From NCBI RefSeq assembly GCF_921293095.1, contig NC_060251.1, positions 64,249,585 to 64,313,584 on the forward strand: DNA of 64,000 nucleotides, given 5' to 3'. A program made the position numbers and the translations under genes. Below are positions 25,665 to 38,600 of the stretch, in pieces. The notes below the pieces were generated by a model that was not told where the DNA came from, did no database searches, and saw nothing but the letters and a program-made list of their open reading frames with translations. Position 1 is the first letter of the stretch. Every line of letters starts with the position of its first letter. This DNA is from Ischnura elegans. Taxonomy: Eukaryota; Arthropoda; Insecta; Odonata; Coenagrionidae.

Positions 25665-26661
25665 TGTTAATAACTAACACCAGTCACGCTGTAACTGGTT
25701 CGATAAGAAGGCTATCACTCGTTAATTTCATAATCTTTTACAACAATTCCATCGCCATGTTCAGAGACAACGATGATCTAATAATACAGAGCCACCTGAC
25801 GAGCGTGCTACGTACAACTGAAAAAGAAATAAAAGAGAGAAAGCGATAATAAACATCAGTAAGCACATTTGAAAGGGCACGAGAAAGATTTTCTAGCGAT
25901 AAACATGAAATATTTCTGACAATTAATTAACTTTGAAAACACATACGTCAATTGCAATAACGCATACAGGCAATTACATGTCTATAGTTACCGTTAGAGA
26001 AATATGCAAATTATATTGAAATAAGGGATGTCTCTGGCTGTGGGGGCCTTCGTGAAGTTATGCAAGGAGAATCCGAAGCGTGATCATTTTTGTACCAGCA
26101 AATGAATTTGAATTTTTAAGCATCCTAATGTGCCTGAAAACGATCAAAGTAGAATAGCGAGCGTTGACCAAACAAATTTTCGTTTGAAACAAAACTATTA
26201 TTCAGTGCGCACCTCACTGTGTTGTGGAGGGGTGCGGGAGTGGGGAAGATGCCCTCCGAGGTATTCTGCCTGGATTTACGAGCTGCATGTGCTTGTATTG
26301 TTCAGGCAAAGGCAGCATAATTTATTTAATTTCTCGTATTCTTTACTTTTGACCTTTTTTTTGTTGTGGTGAGGTGTTATATCGGGCCTGGTGACGGTTC
26401 TTATCGGAACGGCGTAAATCAACAAGATGAAGACAGGTGCTCACCAAGTGTTGTTTCTATATACTTTAAAAATCACTTTAGTTCATAATTCGATGTGCAG
26501 GGATTCAGGATGCTCCTATGATTTAGATATGAAGCATGAGTGGAAATCCTAAATCTTCTATCTACTCTTGATGTACACATTGTTGCTGTCGCTTTAGTTT
26601 TTGTGAAGCCGGCGGTGCCTAAGCGAAATTTCATCGCTGCGTTATTTTAAATTCAGTAGCC
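25665..26661. promoter_or_regulatory. divergent intergenic region between hyd and SLC18B1 (candidate bidirectional promoter)
   Basis: The hyd ATG (25664, minus) and the transporter ATG (26662, plus) are 997 bp apart and point away from each other, so both 5' leaders and promoters must lie here unless further 5' exons exist. No TATA box or initiator could be assigned confidently. The segment is not strongly GC-rich and holds no transposon termini that I recognise. This is a positional inference. Confidence 0.5.
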
Positions 26662-29600
26662 ATGGCTCTCTCTCAAAATACTGACATTTCTCCCAGTACG
26701 AGTGATATTGAAAGACTGACGCCTGGTGAAAATGATAGGCATACTATAACCGATCTTTTAGATGTCAACGGTTATCCGCATGATTTAGGGAATGACCCAG
26801 GCTACGATGCAGTCGTTGGGAGATGCACTAGGAGTCAGTCAGAGTCGGCGTTTCAGCAGAGACGATACACAGCGAGAGAGATCCGTAGAATTAGGGAAAG
26901 GCTGCTTCGAACGCAGAAGCGACCAAACCCTCACGATCTGAGAAACTTTTCTCGTCGCCAACGTTTAGCTTTATTTTCGCTTGCCCTGGTGGACTTCGTC
27001 AGCTTCTGCTCCATGTCAGTGATGGCACCATTTTTCCCGAAAGAGGTATGTTGCTTTTAAAAACATAACAAATATCCTACTGCTTCGATTATGCCGAATT
27101 ATCATATACCCTCGTTTGATTTACTCCTTTGCTTAAACTTTTCAGGCAGCAAATAAGGGAATGACTGACACTGTATCCGGCTTCGTCTTCAGTTTTTATG
27201 CTTTGGTCATGTTTTTAACTTCTCCTCTCTTTGGCAAATTGGTAAAACTCGTGATGATTATGTAATAATAGTCATGAGCTACAATTTACTTTCTGAAACG
27301 TGTTTCATTCTCTTATAGATACCTCACGTTGGTGCAAGGTTTCTTTTTATGACGGGAATGTTTGTCGCTGGATTCTGCAATGTTCTCTTTGGGTAGGTAT
27401 AAGCATGGTACATCCGAAATTTCATGGCCCAAGGCCAATTCTTCAACTTATTTAACCCAAGAATATTTTATCTCCCCCCAAAGCATATTCCTAGTTGTGC
27501 CACTGCATTATAAAGTTCCACACTGAGTCAGACAAAGTGCACATCAGATGTGATTTTTCATAGACAATAGTTAAACCTTGGATGATAGCAGGCCAGGAGG
27601 ATTCTTTTGTGCTTCCAAATTCGGATGATGTCATAGATTTAACCAGGTATTGACGTTCTTTGGAGGTCAAATAGGTGTCCGAGTACTGCATCTGAGTAAT
27701 GGCTCACTTCCACGTGAATGGTTAATTTCCATAGTGTCACTATTGTTGCCTAGACCAATGGGTGACTTGTGGGAAGATTCATTTGAAGATCCAACAGCTT
27801 TCTAAATGTGGTCTTTTTCTGAGTAATCTGTATGAAATCGTTTCAGACTTGATGTGGTGGAAATGGGATATATCCACGATAAAATATAAAACAACATTAA
27901 TTTTTCACACTTAAATGTACAGCACCACTGTCGACCATGTGGTTTAGGCACAATGATGTGGAGCTGTATATTAAAGTGTGGAAATTACTATTGGTTTTTT
28001 ATATCCTATCATGGACAACAATCCCTCAGATAGGAGTGCATTATTGGAGGGAAAGTTGATTGGGTTGAGTCATGAGTGGAATGGGTTTTTTACGGCACCA
28101 AGCCAATACAGCTTTCGTGAGAGGTCAGTGAGTGGGATGAGGGTGTAGTAATCACAGGTAATTGGGTGTCTCCGTGAAAGGGAATTTCTCCAGTATTCTA
28201 CCCTTAAAAGTGAGGAAGGAAAGGTGACACCTAGGAAACAGGTAATTGACCGATTTGTGGAGGAGAAACTAGGGAAGTTGGGGAAATGAAAGTGCCAATA
28301 GCTCCTCTTGTCTTACCTACTAATCAGGGGGTCTTCTGCAGGGTCAAGGTGAAATGAGGTAGGCGATTGGTAGCCATGGAGTAGGGGAAATAGGATGGGT
28401 ACTGGAAGAAAGAGGTGACATTGAATAAGAGTTTTGGGGTCTAATTGTCATTACAAACTGGTATTTAGGTGGCGAGCCTCTGTAATGAGGCACACAAAAC
28501 CCAGTAATCCATGTGCCAGTCTACTATTTCAGTCACGATATTAAAGGCTCATGGTGCATGAGAAAATATGGTATCTTTCATCTCCAATTTTTCCAATAAA
28601 TTCAGATTTTAGGTCAGAGGGATTGACCCCATTATATTGTTCAAAAGCTTCCACATACCTCATGATGGACGTGCAATGTAAACTTTTGCTGCCCTATGTA
28701 TGCCAACATACCGGGGCTACTCAGTATCCTGTCTTGTTAGTGTTAAGCTGTGTGGGCATTCATGTAATATGCCATTGCCTATTAAGGGAAAAAAATCTCT
28801 TTACTTAACTTTCCTCATGTATGCTGAACTGTGAGTGCGACTTCTGTATTTTTTAATATTGCTCAACCATCAACTTTAAAACAAAGGTGACCATCAAAAA
28901 TAAAACCCGGGTCTGTTTATAAACTAAAGAGTTGGTTTTAGCCAAGTTATTTTTCATTTTGAATGTGACAAACTTCACATTGAATTGAAGCCCATTACTA
29001 TTATATTTATGAAGTTTTTAATCATGGCTGATGTACTAAAGAAGAAAAAGAAAATAAGGGAATGTCACTATTGTTGCCTAGACCAATGGGTGACTTGTGG
29101 GAAGATTCATTTGAAGATCCAACAGCTTTCTAAATGTGGTCTTTTTCTGAGTAATCTGTATGAAATCGTTTCAGACTTGATGTGGTGGATAAATATCTTT
29201 CTGAAAAGTAAACATAATTTCTGCTTTAAATTCTCAGTCGCTTATTTCATCTATTTCCAGACTCCTTGGTTATATTGATGACAATTTGATATTCACTGTC
29301 TACTGCCTTGTGGTCCGAGGTACTGAAGCTCTAGGTGCTGCAGCTTATTCAACTGCAAGCTACACTTTTGTGGCAGATATATTTCCTGACAACATGGGAT
29401 CTGTGATGGTGAGAATTTTTTGTTGTATTCCTCTGTATTTGTGTAATTGTTTACTCCAAAGATGTTGCTGATGTACATGCTTGCATGTAGTTAACTAGTT
29501 GCTTTCATTACCTTTTATAGTTTCCTGAAATATCCAAATGACATTTTGTCTGCCTGAGGGGATAATGTCTCATCTGTTTCGTTTGACTAATGGTTTGTCC

Positions 29601-32600
29601 TCTGCTGTTAATCCTCAGCCATTATCAATTAGTATTGGCGACTGTTATTGGTTGATATCCAGTCGTGATTGACATAATTTTTTATCCGCTGTCAGATATG
29701 TATATAATGCTAAAAGAATTGGAGACTCCCAATTGCAAAATTTTTCATGCATAAAATCCTGTGCTCACTTTTTCGTTTCCCCATTTTCGGAAAATCACTT
29801 GACTTCCATTATTATTATCAAGGCGTGATACTGCCTGAATCAAACAGTAACACGTCTTGAGAATGGAAGACAAGTCATTTTCCGAAACGTCAGCCTATAC
29901 AACTGAAGGAACCTGGTGTAGAGCCTGAGAGGAATTCCCGAGTATCAGTGGTGTAACTACCCCCCAAAGCCTCAGAGAAATAAAAAAAATATTTAAAGAT
30001 ATTGTCTAGTTTTAAATTATAATAACTGCATCTGCTTTAAGTTAAATTTTACTTGGCAAAATGTTGGAAAATGTATTTAGGAAATGTCATTTTTTTTTAT
30101 TTTCCCGGTCCCCCCCATTGCCTGGGGGGGAGGGGTTGCCACCTCAGGCCATCCGATCCCCCCTCCAAGCATATTCCTATTTACGCCACTGCCGAGTATT
30201 ATTCACCCTGGAAAAATGGAAATTGTTAACTCTCTTCTGTTCGTTGATGCTATATGTTATGTAGTGCTTTATTATCCGTAAACATGAGTTCCTTAATCTG
30301 ATTTTGTTTCCATTTTCAGGGAATACTCGAAACTTTTGTTGGCCTTGGTATGAGTGTTGGCCCTGCATTGGGTGGTCTTCTATATTCGGTAAGTTTTATG
30401 CTCCAATTTATGGAATTGATTTCTTGGTTATTATAATTTAGAGAGTTTAAATATTTTGTGTAGAGATTATGGTTTGAATTAGAATAACTGGTGGAGAAAG
30501 GGAAGTAAAGAGGATGTGGAAAAAGTGAATGGGGATTGTAAATTTGATTGTAACGTAAATTACAGTAGAAGCTCATTATAATGAGTGCTCTAAATGCTTT
30601 AAAAATATCTTGATATTCAGGGTGCTTGTTATATCATGAGGTGAAGGATGAAGCCCCTTAATTGTGGCCCTAGGAACAAGCACTTAAATTCACATATAGT
30701 TTTGGTGACCAGGTTGCTCTAGCCCAGTCAGTGCTGCTCAATTTTATCTTAATTCATCAAGATTGTGAATTACGTCGAAATTCAGGCACTGAAATGCCTT
30801 CTGAAATCTATTTATGAAAGTTATTTTTTTCCCATGATGGTATCTTGGTTCCTTTTAGTGTTATTAATGACATTAGCTGAGTTCACTTAGGATCAGAACA
30901 GATGAAAGACAGACAATACATTATGACAGCAAAGAGTGGAGGTGCAAGTAAAGTGCAGACTGATATTGGCTAGATGCTCCTCCAGTGGTCTGTCTTTCAA
31001 GCATTGTGTCCCTTGTGAATGTAGCGTAAAGCTGAGGAACCTCTGCCCTTTATCCTCAACACTGCTCTCTGCTGTAATGTGCTTGGCTAGATGCTTGTCT
31101 TTCACCCATTCTGCTTCTGCCTAAGTTAAGCTCAAAGAAGAACTACAAAAAAGTGCTACTGCAGGCAGTGTATTCAACGGGAGGTTGTTAATCATCAATA
31201 TTTGTGTAACATTGTAGACCTGTAAGTTGGCTGCCTCATTAATGTCTAGTCATCTAGGCTATAATACGTCTAGGCATAGTTTTCTCTCCTGAAATGGATC
31301 TTCATTATCCACAACATTGATTTATTTAGTATGAATTCGTGATTGTCAAATAAGAATTTTGCTCTAAGGATTAAAAAGTGGAAAACAGTTGATATCCTAG
31401 TGATGAGTTCATTTTGTGACCATCACGTTCTGCATTTGAATTCTATGAAGTAGTCGTGCTTGGTACCAGCAGTGAGGCTTGGACAAAGTGTCAACACCAC
31501 AGTGATGCTTGGATTATTCATAATTCAGATGTTGCGCTAATCTTGCATTATTTCTTAGAGTGGAATAACAGTAGTAATAGAGAAGAAACATTTCAAGGCG
31601 AGCTCTAACCCCCTGCTCAGGCACATTGCCAATGAGCCAACCCACCTTGACCCTGCTTCCAGGTGGTGCCTAGGAGTCTGACTTGCACCCACAGGAGTTC
31701 ATTGCTTAAGTCTGTGCTGACTAAAATGTTCTAGACACCATAATGACTGCCACGACTGGTCATTTAGCCATTCAGTTGAGCTGTGCTTAGAAATTTAATC
31801 AGTATGGTTACATTTGTTGTAAACTTGATGCTTTGATGTACAGTGGTCTGATAATATAATCATACTCCTATGTTTTGTGTAATTATTTATGCTATTAGTG
31901 GTATAGAGGATGATGTTGATTACCTACAAATAAATTAGCTGATTCATGATGAAATAAAAACACAGTACTATTCCACAACCTTATATTTTTGACTGCAAAA
32001 ATATAAGGTTGTGGAATAGTACTGTGTTTTTATTTCATCATGAATATCACATCGTTCCACCAAGTAACGCCTAAATCTGTTGATTTTAAATTAGCTGATA
32101 ATTTTGATTACTTTCAAGTAAATTAGATTCCGTTGCTCCGAAGAGATATATTTTGTATACCCTCACAGGGACTTAAAGGCTTTGCTAATATATAAATTTT
32201 TTATGTTTTAATTAGAGATGGGTCGAATAGCAGATTTCTCGAATTCGAATATCGAATTCGAATATTAAATCATTGCTCGAATATTCGAATACCTCGAATC
32301 TCGAATACCTCGAATACTAAATGATGAATGCTGGAATGTTTGACTCGGTTGCCTATGCAGCAGGTAACACAAGATTTTGGGGAGTAATTTTGATTTCCTT
32401 TAAATGATTCAAACAGGAATTTAGCTGATTAATGAATATTTTAATTTTATGGAAACAATTTGGCATATAATTAATTCAACTAACATCGCTTTACCCCCAC
32501 TCCTGCTGCCAAGTGCTAGCTGACAATCTGAGGCATTTTGCAAAATACAAGCTCTTTTCCACCGGATTTTCTTCAATTATTTTCAGTCCATCTTTGGGAA

Positions 32601-35600
32601 TTCTCACGAGATAAGAAGATGAATTGGAATTGCTATCAGGGAGAAACCAAATATTCTGAGAAAATATCCCTTTGTCTGGGACTGTAACAATAAAGATTTA
32701 TAGCACTATTCATAAATTGAAACTTGATATATGTTTTCGGAAAAAAATACCGCATCAACTTCTGAGAAGCTCTGCTGCTCATATCGAGTTTCGCCAGAAT
32801 GCTAAGTCTCCGTCGTATTTTGACATTTATTTCTTTGCGTAAAATGCTTAAATAAACTCAGAAATACGTCGTGTTTGGTCTTATTCGTTTTGAAATTACG
32901 CGCACGTTACTAATATTTCAATTCAATAAAGGTGTGACATCAATTGACGAAAGTCATTCTTAGACACCTTTTGTGCTAATAGATGACTCATGCAGCGGTT
33001 GACCTCCACAGAAATGGGGAACTTCGAAGCTGGTAGGAAAAAAAAGGCCAGTGGGGGAGAAAAGGGAGGGCCCGAAACACGTTTCTATTGTTCTCGTGTA
33101 ACTTGGTATTTTTTCGAAGCTAAGGTCTTCGTAATATGATCCCTGCGCGAGCTGTGACCTTTTTTTTATTTCGAAGAAGAGGAAAGCCTCAGAGGGGGGA
33201 GAGAGTGCTGAATGGAGAGGGATACCGCATCTTGGGAAATGCGCTAATGTAAGTATCCCACGGTACTCACGCAGCAGTTGACCTCCAGAAATGGGGAACT
33301 TCGAAGCAGGTAGCCAGAGAAAGGTCAGTGGGTGAGAAAAGGGGGGAGGGCGTGAAGCACGTTTTTATTGTTCTCGTAACTCGATATTTTTTTCGAAGCG
33401 AGGGTCTTCGTAATGCGATCCCTGCGCGAGCTGGGACCTTTTGTTTGATTTCGGAGAAGAGGAAAGCGTCAGAGGGGGTGAGGCGAGTGCTGAATGGAGG
33501 GGGATAGCGGATCGTGGGAAATGCCTAAGGTTGCTATCCCACGGTACGGAGGTTCTCCTGGTGGGGGGAATTGGGGATTTTCGGATTTTTTCACCCGACC
33601 ATTTTCGGTTCCCCTCGACGAACTCTTTTCACCGCTAAAATCCACCAATTTGATGTAATTCGACAACGTGAGTATCACGGCGCTGCGAGCACTAAATGAC
33701 TACAGTTCTCTACATTTTTCCGAGTCAACTACCAACGACGTGTGTGCGACAGTGTATGACGCGAAATTCAAAGTATTCGAGGTATTCGAGGCGGTACTTT
33801 TCGCATAACTATTCGAAACCTCGAATATCGAATACTTTCTAGTATTCGAGGTATTCGAGTATTCGCGGATACTATTCGCACATCTCTAGTTTTAATCATA
33901 AGCCTTTTGATGATACATTGCCAATCTTTCGTTATAACATGATTCTTGCTATATGCCACTCTCACTATAATGAGCTTCTACTGTTCATGGATTCTGGTAG
34001 ACTGAGATTTTTTTGGCGAGTTTTTTGGTTTTTAATTGACTTGGGTCTTTATTATATTTTATATTTATATATGTATCTTCCTATCGTCATTCTTCATCAC
34101 CATTAATAAATACTATATTGCCGTGTTAGTCATCATGCTTATCATTAATGGTACAATGATCATATTTGATGCCTAAGCTTTAACTGCCATAAGCTTGACA
34201 GTGGTAAATGCTGCTTAAACTTATAATCCTCTAATATTAGCTGATACATACAGTGGAACCTCGTTAAAGCGAGTACGGGCTATAGCGACACCCCCGCTAT
34301 TACGAGAAATAGCCGATGCACCGTCAATTGACCCTATAATAAGCGTGTTAAAAAATTCGTTTTTACGAGACCCTTTCGGTGTTGGCTCTCGCCATAGCGA
34401 GGGTTTCACCGCCGGAAGACTTTCATCAAGACTCCTTAACCTCTGTAATTGCTAGCGATCTGTTAAAAATGAAGTTAATGGAGTGCTCAGTCTCAAATTT
34501 ATGTGGTAAACTGTCGTTCGATAAATATAATGATTGACGAAACAATGCTTTGCATGATTTTTTATTAAGTGCTGTGCTTATAAATTCTTTGAATAGTTAG
34601 TCGTTATTTGAGTAAGAAAATTTAGTGATGCAAAAAACATCGCCTTTTGCCTGGATTTATGCTTACGTTTATCGGATAGATGTTTATCTGTCGCCGCACC
34701 ACTCCTGTTCCTGTATATCTGTTCGCAACAGGTATATTGGCTATTATTTGCTCCATCTCCGGTATAGCGACAATTCGCTATAGCGAGTGTTTATTAGTGC
34801 ACCGTAGGGTGTCGTTATATCGAGGTTGCACTGTACATAGTTAGCCCTTTCACTCCATATGATGTGGTATGTATTTTTTCTTATGAGTTACCTATTTCTC
34901 TAGATGCGTGATGTGCATTTCTTGCAATTGTTTATCATGTTCTTCAACCCATCATGCTCATGAATAATATTTCATTGGAGTGGAAGGGATAATATGAATT
35001 ATTGGAATTTTATTTTGCAATGAGATTTTAAATTGGTGATTGGGATTATTTTTTACTTCAATATCATCAAGGTAAAAGGAGTATCCTACTTAATTCTAGT
35101 TCATTGCTTGTATTTGATTCTAATCCTGGCTTGGGTTATCAAATTGAAGGTTTTTATCTACAGTGGATTTGGTTATTTTTTCCATAAACTATTCAGGGTA
35201 AATAACCATTTACTCATCTTGCTTATCATTTTGTAATTTTGGATGGGAAAGTTTGAAACCTAACCGCTTGAAGTGATGGTGAATTTTGATAGTGAATTTG
35301 TTCAAAATGCTTTTTGATTCCTCGGAGTGTCTGGATAGAGGATAAGCTAACCTTAAAAATGCTTGAGGTTTTGTTATTTTGTAAGGGGGGTTCCACTGTG
35401 CAGTAATAGAAATTTCATGAAGTCTGTTTTCTAATTTCAGAAAGTTTACAACACTTGAGTGCTGATTGAGCTTAAAATAATCAATCAATGAAAATAAGAA
35501 TCTGATTTATTAAATTATTTTTTCTCTATCATCCTGAATTTCAATGAATACACTTATGTATATCATCTACACCTCAAGTTTCCATTGTCGTTCTTAAAAA

Positions 35601-38600
35601 AATGTTATCATTGTTGGAAGCATCTCCCCAAATCTAAGTAATAATTCGATACCTCCTTCACAATTGCTCAACAATCACCCATCGAATCAAATCCATTCAT
35701 CCAGTGGCCCAACAATACAAATGTGCTCAGCTGGCTGTAGCCAGAGCACAAACACTCACCTTCAAAGCTTGGAGAATTGTAGGTAAGCGTTATGCTCTGG
35801 ATACTGCCAGCTGAGTGCATTCGTATTGTTGGGCTACTAGATGAACGGATTTGATTTGATGGGCGATTGTTGAGCATTTGTACAGTGGAGGTGTCAAAAG
35901 GCCGCTATACACGGTGAATGATCATGCGAATGATCATGCTGAATGATCACGTGATCATTCACAGGATCTTGAGAGCAAAATAGAGCATGTTCTAATTTTC
36001 ACTGAATGATCATGCGCATGAAGGTTCATTCACGAATTGTTCCGTTATACACGGTGAATGATAATGCGCATGATCATGCTGAATGATCATGCGAATGAAA
36101 TCATTCGCCGTGTATAGCGGCCTAAATACATTTCGTGCAACCTCAATTCGTGAATGTCTCTCCATGGAACATTAAATAACTCTCTTAAGTACAATTCATA
36201 TTGTCACGAATTTATATAATCCCCAGAATCTTTTGGTGAAGGTTATTTTTTAAATGAACACAATTCTATTTTAAAGCATATTTAGGTCCATTGGGTAGTC
36301 AAAAACACATTGAAGTTTGTGCATAATTGTCTTTGATCTAAAATGTGGCTTAGTTCAAAAGATTTCTCCAGCAGTTATGTACATGTTACTCTTATATGGG
36401 AATATGGATTCAGAATAATGATGGTCTGATACAGGCTTTTAAGTTAACTCCCTTTTTGGGATCATCACTTTGTAAAATGTAAATTTTAATGAAAAATTGA
36501 TGTCAGAATTGTTTTGAAATGTATTCAAGTGTTGTTTTGTTGTTCTATGGTTGGCAGTAGAGATGAGGGTAGAACCCTCATTCTAGATGTAGCCATTCGA
36601 ATGTGAATTTCACACTTTCTGAGTGGGGGGTTCTACCTTGGGGTATCCATGATGAAAACAATGATTCTAAATACCCAATAAAAGGCATCACAATTTTTTT
36701 GTGATGCCTTAGAGTATTTGGATGTAATTGGACACTATTTTATCAATTTTGCTTTGCAAATGGAGTGACTAAGGGCCAGTTTTATAATCTATGGTTAATG
36801 TTAACCATAAGATGATACAGTCTTTCACTTTTCGTGTAGGTGGTTAAAAATTCTGGTTGGCTAAGTTCAGACATCAAGCTAACCAGAACAGTCGGCCACC
36901 ACCAGGTTAAGTGGAAGGTTGTTTCATCTTATGGATAGTGCTTACGAGGATAATAAAATTGGCTCTAAACGTATTCCTTATTATAATAGATGTACAAATT
37001 CATGGTGGAGCCATCTTTTTGGACATATATTCTACCTTTTATGTACCAGTTTTTGTGGTTTTCGTGGGAATACTTATATGAAGTTTAGGAGTACGTACAT
37101 ATTTACCCAGCAATTTTTTGCAATGCTTGCTTTAAAATTAGCTAATATAATTTTCTTTTTATGAAAATGGCTCCGTATTTTAGCTAGGGGGATTTGGTCT
37201 CCCATTCTATGTGCTTGGAGTGCTCATGATGATCATTGTTCCTGTGAACTTCTTTCTTTTACCTCGTGGTGATGGTGAGTGATTCCTCCCCCAGCTCATT
37301 GTCCTTGTGCCATTTTTGTTGCCATGGTTGATATTTTTTAGGTCTGAGTACCTACATTTATATGCTTTGGTCTTGCAAAATTTCATCATAGACAAGGATT
37401 TTTTTTGGCATTCTGTTTTCATTGTGATATGTGCTGCTGTCAATTCTTGATTATCTATGCCAGCGGTTCCCAAACTGGGGGTCGCGGGCCGTTCGGAAAG
37501 GGATCGCGAGATGTGCGAATAATAAAGTGAACTATGTACTTAAACTTAGAGAACCATTTTTAGGGGGTCGCGGCTAAAACGTATGGGCTAAAATGGGTCG
37601 CAGAAAGAAAAAGTTTGGGAACCGCTGATCTATGCTAATGATTGTAAGGCTGTGACCTGAGCAATCAAAGAACACTGTAAACAAGAAAATAAAGAATATA
37701 GCAGAAAATTTTCTCGGGTTTTCCACTGGTTGATGTCGTCCATGTCTCCCGACGTTTCGATCCGCGACTTCCGAATGCATTCGGAATCGCATTCGGAAGA
37801 TCCCCTGAGGATGATCAGCAAGCTGCGGATCGAAACGTCGGGAGACATGGATGACATCAACCGGTGGAAAACCCGAGAAACTTTTCTGCAACTGATACGC
37901 CGGGAAAACCTAAGATCATAAATAAAGAATATGGTTGGAATAAGGACATTTTACATAATTTTTTTTGGAGAATATTCAGGATATTTTCTTATTCATATCA
38001 ATCTTTTTTGCCAGCAATTAAGATATATGTATCAAACTTTTGTAGATTTTCATAATTATTGCTTTCAGAATATTCTTTGAGATTTTATGTGCAGGGAGGA
38101 AAAAAGGGCTTGGGTAATCTGTAAACTGGATAATTGAGGGTTGACTGCATTTCTGGTTTAAACTGAATGCCATGAATGTCTAATGTGTGTTTAATTTTCA
38201 GTCTCAAATTTGTGTTAGGATACCTTGTAATGCATTCGTTGCAAAAGAGACTTTGTTATTGAAATATGATTTGATGCTTTCCCAGCGAATTATGTGGTTA
38301 AACTGTTCTCAGGATTCCCACCGGGTTAATTCTTTCATAACGGAAATGAAATAAATCTACATTCGGCCCTGATGATGAGCACCAAGATGGAGCTAGAAAC
38401 GTTGGCCGTTTTTAAAGAATCAACCTGGTGGGAATCCCAAGAACAGTTTACCTAGACTTTGTTATCGTTGTTATGTGCTTTTTTTCCTCGTCACAGTTTT
38501 TGCTGATTATCTTGCACCAATGTGAAGTTAACACCTCAGTGATTGGTTTGCTAAATGTCTGTGATGCTTTCTGAGTACTGTATAAGTTGAAGTTAATTGT

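Larger units (their letters stand above)
30563..33983. mobile_element. Tigger-like element interrupted by nested insertions
   Basis: The left end CAGTAGAAGCTCATTATAAT follows a TA. The right end is the complement of CAGTAGAAGCTCATTATAGT at 33,983; the outer TA there is changed to TT. The span is 3421 bp, of which 1676 are the hAT element at 32,213-33,888 and about 140 the palindrome-bearing insertion near 31,944. No transposase motif was readable in the remaining ~1.6 kb. Confidence 0.7.
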
